Source: Clostridia bacterium (GTDB lineage Bacteria > Bacillota > Clostridia > Christensenellales > CAG-138). Taken from it: a stretch of 20,299 bases of DNA. Location: contig JAEDCW010000035.1 in NCBI GenBank assembly GCA_016293975.1, positions 1 to 20,299 of the forward strand, in the 5' to 3' direction. The notes under the pieces were generated by a model. The model saw only the letters and a list, made by a program, of their open reading frames with translations, was not told the origin of the DNA and made no database searches. Numbering within the stretch: the stretch's first letter is position 1; each line of letters starts with the position of its first letter. This document shows, in pieces, positions 7,974 through 14,120 of this stretch. The translations under genes and the position numbers were made by a program.

Positions 7974-9140
7974 ATGGAACAGATCACATACCATGTTGAT
8001 AAAGATATTCTGTACATCGCAATAGCCGGCAGGGTAGATGCCTCAAATGCCCCTGCCGTAGAACAAGAGATCTCCTGTATCAAGAGCGAAAACACAGGCA
8101 GACACACGGTTATTGATGCCGACAATTTGGAGTATATTTCCAGCGCCGGACTCCGTGTCATTTTAAAGCTTCGTAAGGAAGAACCAAAGCTGGTGATCAT
8201 CAACGTATCTCCCGAAGTATATGAGATTTTTGATATGACGGGATTTACCGATATGATAACCATTGAAAAGGCATACCGCCGCATTAGCGTTGAGGGCTGT
8301 GAGTTTATTGCCAAGGGTGCTAACGGTGCGATATATCGCTACGATGCGGAAACGATAGTGAAGACTTATTATAATAAGGACGCTCTGCCTGAGATTCAGC
8401 AGGAGAGAGAAAATGCGCGAAAAGCACTTGCTCTCGGAGTAAACACCGCAATTCCCTATGGCATTGTCCGCGTGGGAGATGGGTACGGTACGGTAACTGA
8501 ATTGCTTAACGCTACATCTATTTCTAAGCTTATCAAAGCCAATCCCGAAGACCTCACTCAAGCGGTGGCTTACTATGCTGACACGATTAAGCATATCCAT
8601 TCCATCGAGGTTCCAAAGGGCGAGCTTCCCGATTTCAAGGTCTGGGTGCTGGCGTGGGCGGATTTCTTAAATGACCATTTGCCTGCCGATAAGGCGAAAA
8701 AGCTCCATGACCTTATCAATGCTCTGCCCGAAAGCAAACATATGATGCATGGTGATTATCACACAAATAACATTGTGGAGCAGAACGGTGAAACACTTCT
8801 CATTGATATGGATACGCTTTCTGTTGGCTGCCCTGTGCTGGAATTCGGTTCGATGTATAACGCATTCGTCGGTTTCTATGAATTGGACCATGAAATCGCA
8901 AAAGATTTCCTCGGCTTTGATTTTGAAACAGCGGGGAAATTCTGGAGGCTCTCCCTTGCCCGTTATCTTGAAACAGAGGACGAAGCGGTGCTAAGTGATG
9001 TTGAGGAAAAGGCAAAGGTGATTGGTTATACTCGGATTCTGCGTCGATGCATTCGCAAGAACGATACGCAGACCAACATCAACTATTACAAAAAGCAGCT
9101 GATTGACCAGATCGATAAAGTTGATACGCTGAATTTCTGA
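7974..9140 (+). CDS. STAS domain fused to an aminoglycoside-phosphotransferase-like kinase
   Basis: This 388-residue protein has two parts. Residues 1-103 are a STAS domain close in pattern to the stand-alone protein upstream, with YISSAGLRVIL and the phosphorylatable serine pair 56-57. Residues 110-388 are a protein-kinase-like fold of the APH/choline kinase type: a glycine-rich loop KGANGAIYRY, the ATP-anchoring Lys130 in IVKTYY, the catalytic loop HGDYHTNN (Asp261, Asn266) and the metal-binding IDMDT (Asp278). All catalytic residues are present, so it should be active. The kinase part resembles the TIGR02172 paralogous family; the substrate is unknown. AGGGAG (7961-7966) sits seven bases before ATG. 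It closes the operon. The STAS part can be expected to be phosphorylated by the sensor's kinase domain, which could gate the fused kinase. Antibiotic modification is unlikely in this setting. Confidence 0.88.
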   Translation: MEQITYHVDKDILYIAIAGRVDASNAPAVEQEISCIKSENTGRHTVIDADNLEYISSAGLRVILKLRKEEPKLVIINVSPEVYEIFDMTGFTDMITIEKAYRRISVEGCEFIAKGANGAIYRYDAETIVKTYYNKDALPEIQQERENARKALALGVNTAIPYGIVRVGDGYGTVTELLNATSISKLIKANPEDLTQAVAYYADTIKHIHSIEVPKGELPDFKVWVLAWADFLNDHLPADKAKKLHDLINALPESKHMMHGDYHTNNIVEQNGETLLIDMDTLSVGCPVLEFGSMYNAFVGFYELDHEIAKDFLGFDFETAGKFWRLSLARYLETEDEAVLSDVEEKAKVIGYTRILRRCIRKNDTQTNINYYKKQLIDQIDKVDTLNF

Positions 9141-9178
9141 TGCGGTAATCAGTTTAATAACCGTAATTTAACATAGCG

Positions 9179-9280
9179 GTGTTGTTTTGCTCGTTGCATT
9201 GAAACCAGGCTCTTCTATTATTGCGATTACGGCATCGAATAATAACAGGACTTGCAGTGCGAATGAAAACAACACTTTTT
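9179..9280 (+). terminator. Nested hairpin region ending the signalling cassette
   Basis: Outer arms GTGTTGTTTT (9179-9188) and AAAACAACAC (9266-9275) pair perfectly over 10 bp, and the right arm is followed by TTTTT. Within the 77 bases between them lies a second hairpin, TATTATT-G-CGAT paired with ATCG-AATAATA around the loop TACGGC, plus weaker complementarity between the outer and inner stems. A further 6-bp hairpin, TTTGCG (9282-9287) with CGCAAA (9293-9298), comes directly after. It can act as terminator for the STAS-kinase gene, but it is longer than needed and may be a palindromic repeat or structured RNA. Confidence 0.55.
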
Positions 9281-9310
9281 CTTTGCGGTAAGCGCAAATG
9301 AAAGCAAAAA

Positions 9311-9356
9311 CAAAAAAACCATTGCATCCAAACTACAGGGTTCAAATCGCAATGGT
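9311..9356 (-). terminator. Terminator of tRNA-Arg
   Basis: Read on the minus strand, ACCATTGC (9356-9349) pairs with GCAATGGT (9325-9318), continued by an inner ATTTGAAC/GTTTGGAT stem with G-T pairs after one bulged G, loop CCTGTA, followed by a run of Ts. It begins seven bases after the tRNA's CCA end. Confidence 0.8.
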
Positions 9357-9363
9357 ATCTTTC

Positions 9364-9439
9364 TGGCGCGCCCAGCAGGATTTGAACCTGCGACCTACCG
9401 GTTCGTAGCCGGGCACTCTATCCGCTGAGCTATGGGCGC
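9364..9439 (-). tRNA. tRNA-Arg (anticodon ACG)
   Basis: The minus strand folds as a 76-base cloverleaf: acceptor GCGCCCA with TGGGCGC (7 bp), D-arm GCTC/GAGT, anticodon loop CTACGAA giving ACG at positions 34-36, T-arm GCAGG-TTCAAAT-CCTGC, discriminator G and an encoded CCA. ACG reads CGN arginine codons after A34 is deaminated to inosine by TadA. The top pair of the anticodon stem is C27 against U43, a mismatch; the other four pairs are G-C. Confidence 0.95.
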
Positions 9440-9456
9440 ACACAAAATGCTTATAA

Positions 9457-9485
9457 ATATTAGTACAGGACATGATTTTTGTCAA
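9457..9485 (-). promoter_or_regulatory. Promoter of tRNA-Arg
   Basis: On the minus strand TTGACA (9485-9480), 17 bases, TAATAT (9462-9457, four of six matches), ending 17 bases before the first base of the tRNA. Confidence 0.7.
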
Positions 9486-10198
9486 GGGGTTTTAAATAAA
9501 AAAGGTTTTTGGATTGCAGGGTTACGATTCATATTGGACAGAGCAGAGCAAAAGGCGATGGATTCGCAATGGGCTGTGGGTTTGTGAGTTGCAAATCCCT
9601 CATGCTCATTCATTTTTTATCTGTCATAGCGGCCTCGCCTCAACGGCAGGAATATCGGTTGACGTCTGCCAAACGCGTGATTGCGGGTAGCAACCATCGA
9701 AAGAGGGGAATGTTTCACAGTCTCTGTAACCGAGATCGCGTACATCCAGATGAGTAAAACGTCGTGAATACAGCGATTTCTATCAACGATAACAGGATAA
9801 TGGTGATCCATAAGGGTGTTTGGATGTCCCACGGTGATGTCTACCGCACTGTCATACATGCAGAGGGTCGCCAGGTCACGAATCTGCGAAAAACCGCTGA
9901 AATAAATATGTTCGTCTTTCAATACGAGAACATTCGGAGAGCCATTCAAAAAGCTTTTTCGCGAAATCTCAATTTAATCTTTGCCTTTTAACAGCATTGT
10001 GTCCGGAGAATTCCTTTCCTTTTGTTATCAGTTTTTACCTCCGAAAATTTAAAGTGTACAGAAAGTGGTTGCGCGCTGAACCTTATCCAATACACCTACA
10101 GTATGTCAGATTTGCGCTGTGTATAAGGTAAATTGTATTTGCTATAATGATGTTTTCTGCATACAACGTTAACTGTATTAGATGCACGCGATTGTACC
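9486..10198. other. Long gene-poor stretch
   Basis: No convincing gene is seen. Open frames of 75-110 codons exist on both strands (plus 9764-9991; minus 9949-9617), but they overlap each other and none has a ribosome binding site or a motif I recognise. The right end holds an inverted repeat, ACCTTA (10080-10085) and TACAC (10091-10095) with GTGTA (10119-10123) and TAAGGT (10124-10129), and a TATAAT (10143-10148) without a good -35 box. Confidence 0.4.
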
Positions 10199-10227
10199 TT
10201 GCTATTAATACAGGATTCGGTTATAAT
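10199..10227 (+). promoter_or_regulatory. Promoter of the zinc-ribbon gene
   Basis: TTGCTA (10199-10204), 17 bases, TATAAT (10222-10227). The transcript would begin about 24 bases before the ATG at 10258. The ten bases TATAATGATG at 10222-10231 are an exact copy of 10143-10152. Confidence 0.6.
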
Positions 10228-10257
10228 GATGCTATTAAAAATATGGAGGTAGCTCTT

Positions 10258-10623
10258 ATGGCATTCTGTACTTCATGTGGTAAGCCCGTTGATGATAGCG
10301 CGTCCTTCTGCCCATCGTGCGGCGCACCTACCGGGGGAGCCTCACAGCCCGTATGCAGCAGACCTGCGCCTGCGCCCGATGAGCCCAGTACGGGACTTAA
10401 GGTGTTGAGCTTCTTGATCCCGTTGGTAGGTCTGATACTGTTCCTCGTCTACATGGACGAAAAGCCCATATCCGCCAAAGCATACGGCAAGATGGCGCTC
10501 ATAGCGGTTTGCGTAGCCACGGGCCTTGCGATCGTCATAGCAATACTCGCGTCGATATTTGCCGCAAGCATTTTCGGTGGCATACTTTCGTCAGTAATGA
10601 GCATTCTGAGTACGGTTGTGTAA
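10258..10623 (+). CDS. Small zinc-ribbon membrane protein
   Basis: A 121-residue protein. The first 25 residues are a double-cysteine zinc ribbon, CTSCG then CPSCG ten or so residues later, the pattern of the zinc-ribbon domains (zf-ribbon/DZANK type) found at the N terminus of many clostridial membrane proteins. A proline- and alanine-rich linker (residues 30-45) leads to two hydrophobic segments, about 46-62 (VLSFLIPLVGLILFLVYM) and 76-105. The ribbon should therefore sit in the cytoplasm. The function of such proteins is unknown. GGAGG (10245-10249) eight bases upstream fixes the ATG at 10258 and rules out the longer frame that begins at 10147, which would start inside a promoter-like sequence. 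It stands alone between its own promoter and terminator. Confidence 0.85.
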   Translation: MAFCTSCGKPVDDSASFCPSCGAPTGGASQPVCSRPAPAPDEPSTGLKVLSFLIPLVGLILFLVYMDEKPISAKAYGKMALIAVCVATGLAIVIAILASIFAASIFGGILSSVMSILSTVV

Positions 10624-10639
10624 TTGAGTATTTGCATAG

Positions 10640-10663
10640 AGGACCCTTAAGGGGTCCTTTTTT
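10640..10663 (+). terminator. Terminator after the zinc-ribbon gene
   Basis: AGGACCC (10640-10646) pairs with GGGTCCT (10652-10658) around a TTAAG loop, followed by Ts to 10663. Confidence 0.9.
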
Positions 10664-10714
10664 GAGCAGGGGGATAGGCGCTTGCATTTTTTAATGCTTT
10701 GGAGCAAAATGGCA

Positions 10715-10720
10715 TATAAT
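10715..10720 (+). promoter_or_regulatory. Possible -10 box of the GtrA gene
   Basis: A perfect TATAAT lies 42 bases before the ATG at 10763, but no good -35 box is found at 16-18 bases from it; TTGCAT at 10682 is too far. Confidence 0.35.
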
Positions 10721-10762
10721 GACTACGCGATAAGATATGCGCATCTATTAAGAGGTGATTAC

Positions 10763-11299
10763 ATGAACGGTTCGCAGGGAGAAGCAACGAAAAAATCCGC
10801 TTTCGGGCGCAGAATAGACGCTTTCAAGGTAAGGCACGAGGCACTGTGGCAGTTTATAATGTTCAATCTGCTGTCGCTCTGTGCTACGGTGACGGACCTC
10901 GGCGTATATACGCTTTTAAACAGCCGGCTGTTGGTGGGACTTAAAGACATAAGCGTGACGTGGTGGCTTCTCGACTACAGTTCCGAGGCAGGAGGCTTGG
11001 CGGCGCTCATTTCGACAGCTGCGGCGTATGTGTTGGCGCAGGCGGTGAACTTCTTCGTTCAGCGCAAGGGTACTTTCAACGCTGACAATAACGTTGCGGC
11101 AAGCGGCGTGATGTACATCGTTATGATAGTCGGCATTTGGTTTTTCCAGATTTGGTTCTCCGCGATACTGTTGGGGTGGCTTTTGCCGGTGCTTGGAGAA
11201 TTCTGGGGAGGCTTGGCGATGCGAGCGATAAACGGAATGGTGGCACTGCTCATACAATTCCCGCTCAATAAATTCGTTATAATGAGAAAGAGCAGGTAA
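10763..11299 (+). CDS. GtrA-family membrane protein
   Basis: A 178-residue protein with four membrane segments, of the GtrA family (PF04138). Members are small integral membrane proteins linked to transfer of lipid-linked sugars across the membrane for cell-surface glycans. Typical features seen are an opening helix starting WQFIMFNLLSLCATVTDLGV, an AAAYVLAQAVNFFVQRKGTF block with the conserved Asn-Phe-x-x-x-Arg/Lys pattern, and an ending QFPLNKFVIMRK in which Asn-Lys-Phe is highly conserved. The ATG at 10763 is chosen because AGAGGTG stands six to ten bases upstream; a longer in-frame form from 10682 has no such site. No glycosyltransferase gene is next to it. It converges with the minus-strand gene at 11432 over a shared terminator. 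Confidence 0.85.
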   Translation: MNGSQGEATKKSAFGRRIDAFKVRHEALWQFIMFNLLSLCATVTDLGVYTLLNSRLLVGLKDISVTWWLLDYSSEAGGLAALISTAAAYVLAQAVNFFVQRKGTFNADNNVAASGVMYIVMIVGIWFFQIWFSAILLGWLLPVLGEFWGGLAMRAINGMVALLIQFPLNKFVIMRKSR

Positions 11300-11384
11300 C
11301 GCTTTGTACTTTACTAAAACCTGTATGAAGCGCCTATAGGTGCAAGTGCAATATAAAGAATAATCGGGTGTAAGTATACGCACG

Positions 11385-11410
11385 AAAAAAACGGGCTTTT
11401 GCCCGTTTTT
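11385..11410. terminator. Bidirectional terminator between convergent genes
   Basis: AAAAACGGGC (11387-11396) and GCCCGTTTTT (11401-11410) around TTTT, with extra As on the left, give a U-tract on both strands. It serves the GtrA gene (plus) and the alaS-DUF695 unit (minus). Confidence 0.9.
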
Positions 11411-11431
11411 AGTTGAGTTATTACTTTGAGC

Positions 11432-12181
11432 TTATTTCAGCTTGGTGCGTTTCATTATGGCACAGTCCCAGCCGACGAGCTTACCCTCGAATTGCTTGGC
11501 GAGGCGTATTACTCTCGTGGTGATTTCGTCGACATCGGGCTTGTTGAGCGTGCTGACGACGTGCAGACAGACGCCGTAGGGATGATCGGAATGGTCGTCA
11601 AACTCCGCTTCACCTATGGCAAAACCCGAAAGTCTCGCTTGCTCTTCAAACATGAGCCTGAGGGGCTCTGTCTTCGTAAATACGTGGAGGCTGAGCTTAC
11701 GCGAGGGATATATAAGATCCTTGTACCTGTGCATCAGCTCTATTTGCTCGCCATTCTTTACGGTCTGGTATTTGGCGGCATCGGGATAGAGCAACTTCAT
11801 GTATGTCTGCCAACGGGGTTCGGGCTGTGCGCCTACGCGCGTGATTATGCCGTGAGACTGGCGTATGCAGTCTTCAATATCCGTAAGGGCATGAATGTCC
11901 GTGCCATAGGTGTAAAACTGGAGCATCTCGGCATTGCTGATTATACCCGCAAGCTGCTGATTGCTTACTTTGAGACACTTCCGAATCACCGACTCACACT
12001 TTGCGCGCATCGCTCTGCTCGTCATGTCGGCGGTTAACGAGGTAGATATGCAATTGACGAAGAACAGCACATCGTGAGATGCACTGGGCGCGGAATCATA
12101 GAGGTCGAGGTCGACCTCAAACACGGCGGGTATGCCGTCGATATTCCAGTCATATGTCAACCAACCCTTTGGGTATTTCAT
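11432..12181 (-). CDS. DUF695/RraB-like protein
   Basis: A 249-residue soluble protein. The N-terminal part (about 1-125), opening WLTYDWNIDGIPAVFEVDLD, fits the DUF695 pattern. The C-terminal part (about 165-249) fits the RraB fold: a phrase reading LMFEEQARLSGFAIGEAEF, then HPYGVCLHVVST, a helix VDEITTRVIRLAKQFEG and the closing GWDCAIMK. RraB in Escherichia coli inhibits ribonuclease E; Clostridia often lack RNase E of that type, so the target here is open. The start has GGAGG five to seven bases upstream. The gene begins 21 bases after the end of alaS on the same strand, with no terminator or promoter between, so they are probably one transcript. Domain assignment is from memory of the patterns and is moderately sure. 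Confidence 0.68.
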   Translation of the reverse strand: MKYPKGWLTYDWNIDGIPAVFEVDLDLYDSAPSASHDVLFFVNCISTSLTADMTSRAMRAKCESVIRKCLKVSNQQLAGIISNAEMLQFYTYGTDIHALTDIEDCIRQSHGIITRVGAQPEPRWQTYMKLLYPDAAKYQTVKNGEQIELMHRYKDLIYPSRKLSLHVFTKTEPLRLMFEEQARLSGFAIGEAEFDDHSDHPYGVCLHVVSTLNKPDVDEITTRVIRLAKQFEGKLVGWDCAIMKRTKLK

Positions 12182-12202
12182 GCTACCTCCGACGGGGGAA
12201 AT

Positions 12203-14008
12203 TTACCCCTCAATGACAGCTTTTATTCTTCTTACACCTGCGCTGGATGCTTCTTCCTTTTTGATGGTGAAGTGAACGAGCTCTCCCGTCCTGTTTGCGT
12301 GCGGACCACCGCAGATTTCTTTGCTTGCAGTACCCATGGTGTAAACCTTTACGCGCTCGCCGTACCTGTCCCCGAAGAGACCTATTGCGCCCTGCGCTCT
12401 GGCTTCGTCTACGGTCATTTCCTCGCAGGTTATCTCGTAGTCGGCCCTTATGTATTCGTTTACCAAATCCTCGACCTGCTTAAGCTCCTCGGGGGTCAGC
12501 TTTCTCGGGAACGAGAAGTCAAAGCGGAGCCTTTCTACGGTGATGTTGGAGCCCTTCTGAGCGACCTCGTCACCGAGGACCTTTCTCAGCGCCGCCTGCA
12601 GAAGGTGTGTGGCAGTGTGCAGACGGGTGGTCTTTTCGCTGTTGTCTGCGAGTCCGCCCTTGAAGCGACCCTCTGCTCCCTCCTGGGATTTCTTCTGATG
12701 CGCTTCAAACGCCTTGTGGAAGCCCTCTACGTCTACTGGTATGCCTCTCTCGGCCGCCATCTCGACAGTAAACTCGATCGGGAAGCCGAAAGTGTCGTAA
12801 AGTCTGAATGCGGACTTGCCGTCGATTATCTTCTCGCAGTCGACATAGTCGAATTTGCGCATGAGCTTGTCAAATTCCCTTATGCCCTGCCTGATGGTGC
12901 GCTGGAACCTCTCCTCCTCGAGCGAAATCTGTTCGAGTATGAAACTGCGCTTTGCATCGAGTTCCCTGTAGAAGCCGCAGAATGTGTCTATAACGACGGA
13001 AGCGACCTGCGACAGCGAGCCGTCCGGTACGCCTATGCGCATGGCCCAACGTATGGCTCTGCGGATAAGCCTTCTGAGTATATAGCCCTGGTCGACGTTT
13101 GAGGGGAGTATTCCGCGCTCGTCGCCAATCATAAATGTGGCAGTCCTTATGTGGTCTGCGAGTATTCTGAAGCCCCTGACGGACTCTTCATCTGTGTTGT
13201 AATAATCCTTGCCGCACAATTCGCCTATGCGCTTGATAATCGGTGCGAAGGAGTCTATTTCGTAGACGCTCTTTACGCCTTGAAGTACACCGACGGTGCG
13301 CTCGAGACCCATGCCAGTATCGACATTGCACTGCACGAGAGGCTCGTACTTGCCTTCGGCGGTCTTATTGTACTGCATGAAGACGTTGTTCCAGATTTCG
13401 AGATACTTTCCGCATGAGCAGGAGGGATTACACTCGGGGCAGCACTTGGGCTTGCCTGAATCGTAGAACATTTCGGTATCGGGCCCGCAGGGGCCTGTGA
13501 CGCCGGCGGGACCCCACCAGTTGTGCTTCTTGTCGAGGAAGAATATGTGGTCCTCTTCTACTCCGACCGAGCGCCAAAGCTCGTACGCCTCTGTGTCGCG
13601 GGGAGCGTCTTCGTCTCCGGCAAATACCGTAAAGAACAGCCTCTCCTTGGGTATGCCGAGCCACTTTTCGTCTGTCAAGAACTCAAACGACCACGTAATC
13701 GCTTCCTTCTTGAAATAGTCGCCGAGCGACCAGTTGCCGAGCATCTCAAAGAATGTGAGGTGGCTGGGGTCGCCTACCTCGTCTATATCGCCTGTGCGGA
13801 CGCACTTTTGAACGTTTGTAAGCCTCGTGCCCTCAGGGTGCTTCTGACCCAAAAGATAAGGTACCAACGGATGCATACCTGCCGTTGTAAAGAGCACAGT
13901 GGGGTCATTTTCGGGTATCAAAGAGGCTGAAGATATCACCGTGTGTCCTTTCTCGGTGAAAAAGCGGAGATACATCTCCTTTAAGCCTTCGGTTGTTATA
14001 TTTTTCAT
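12203..14008 (-). CDS. alaS: Alanine--tRNA ligase, short form without C-terminal C-Ala domain
   Basis: Charges tRNA-Ala with alanine. The class II core is clear at the N terminus (TTAGMHPLVPYLLGQKHP; FFEMLGNWSLGDYFKKEA; motif 3-like GMGLERTVGVLQG) and is followed by the helical tRNA-recognition region. The editing domain has its zinc ligands, His464-x3-His468 in HTATHLL and Cys566-x3-His570 in CGGPH, so mischarged Ser- or Gly-tRNA can be cleared. The protein stops at 601 residues, just after the editing domain (SAGVRRIKAVIEG). Usual bacterial AlaRS is about 870-880 residues; the DHHA1/C-Ala and oligomerisation parts are missing, and the stretch between core and editing domain is shorter. A cysteine cluster at 189-199 (CCPECNPSCSCG) is inserted near the active site. 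GAGGT seven bases before ATG fixes the start. The leader is too short for a T-box. Confidence 0.93.
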   Translation of the reverse strand: MKNITTEGLKEMYLRFFTEKGHTVISSASLIPENDPTVLFTTAGMHPLVPYLLGQKHPEGTRLTNVQKCVRTGDIDEVGDPSHLTFFEMLGNWSLGDYFKKEAITWSFEFLTDEKWLGIPKERLFFTVFAGDEDAPRDTEAYELWRSVGVEEDHIFFLDKKHNWWGPAGVTGPCGPDTEMFYDSGKPKCCPECNPSCSCGKYLEIWNNVFMQYNKTAEGKYEPLVQCNVDTGMGLERTVGVLQGVKSVYEIDSFAPIIKRIGELCGKDYYNTDEESVRGFRILADHIRTATFMIGDERGILPSNVDQGYILRRLIRRAIRWAMRIGVPDGSLSQVASVVIDTFCGFYRELDAKRSFILEQISLEEERFQRTIRQGIREFDKLMRKFDYVDCEKIIDGKSAFRLYDTFGFPIEFTVEMAAERGIPVDVEGFHKAFEAHQKKSQEGAEGRFKGGLADNSEKTTRLHTATHLLQAALRKVLGDEVAQKGSNITVERLRFDFSFPRKLTPEELKQVEDLVNEYIRADYEITCEEMTVDEARAQGAIGLFGDRYGERVKVYTMGTASKEICGGPHANRTGELVHFTIKKEEASSAGVRRIKAVIEG

Positions 14009-14038
14009 TATGTTACCTCATAAAACAGTTTCAGACGG

Positions 14039-14067
14039 ATTATACCAACTGGGGCTCGGGTTGTCAA
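14039..14067 (-). promoter_or_regulatory. Consensus promoter of alaS
   Basis: On the minus strand TTGACA (14067-14062), 17 bases, TATAAT (14044-14039): both boxes perfect. Transcription should start near 14032, about 25 bases before ATG. The -35 box overlaps that of the divergent promoter by five bases. Confidence 0.88.
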
Positions 14068-14089
14068 TGAAAGGCAATACTGCTATAAT
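14061..14089 (+). promoter_or_regulatory. Promoter of the solute-binding/U32/MutS2 unit
   Basis: TTGTCA (14061-14066), 17 bases, TATAAT (14084-14089). It would give a start near 14096, leaving a leader of about 25 bases before the GTG at 14121. Confidence 0.8.
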
Positions 14090-14120
14090 AAAACCAAATA
14101 TTCAGTCAGCGAGGAAACAG

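Noticed and set aside
7974..9140. Aminoglycoside resistance function for the APH-fold domain
   Set aside because: The fusion to a STAS domain and the RsbU/RsbW context point to signalling; the fold alone does not show antibiotic modification.
9339..9348. A ten-base match (GGTTCAAATC) to the T-arm of tRNA-Arg in inverted orientation next to the tRNA, considered as an attachment-site remnant
   Set aside because: Too short and in the wrong orientation for an integrase att repeat; it is part of the terminator stem.
9617..9949. A 110-codon open frame on the minus strand with protein-like runs (for example VLVLKDEHIYFSGFSQIRDL)
   Set aside because: No ribosome binding site, no recognised motif, and it overlaps an equally long plus-strand frame. 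Kept only as a note on the gene-poor stretch.
9764..9991. A 75-codon open frame on the plus strand
   Set aside because: Starts at GTG without a Shine-Dalgarno sequence, and the opposite strand is also open. Not enough to call a gene.
12074..13102. A long plus-strand open frame opposite alaS
   Set aside because: It is the antisense shadow of the alaS gene; motifs and signals are all on the minus strand.
14009..14120. T-box riboswitch before alaS
   Set aside because: The consensus promoter leaves a leader of only about 25 bases, far too short for a T-box.
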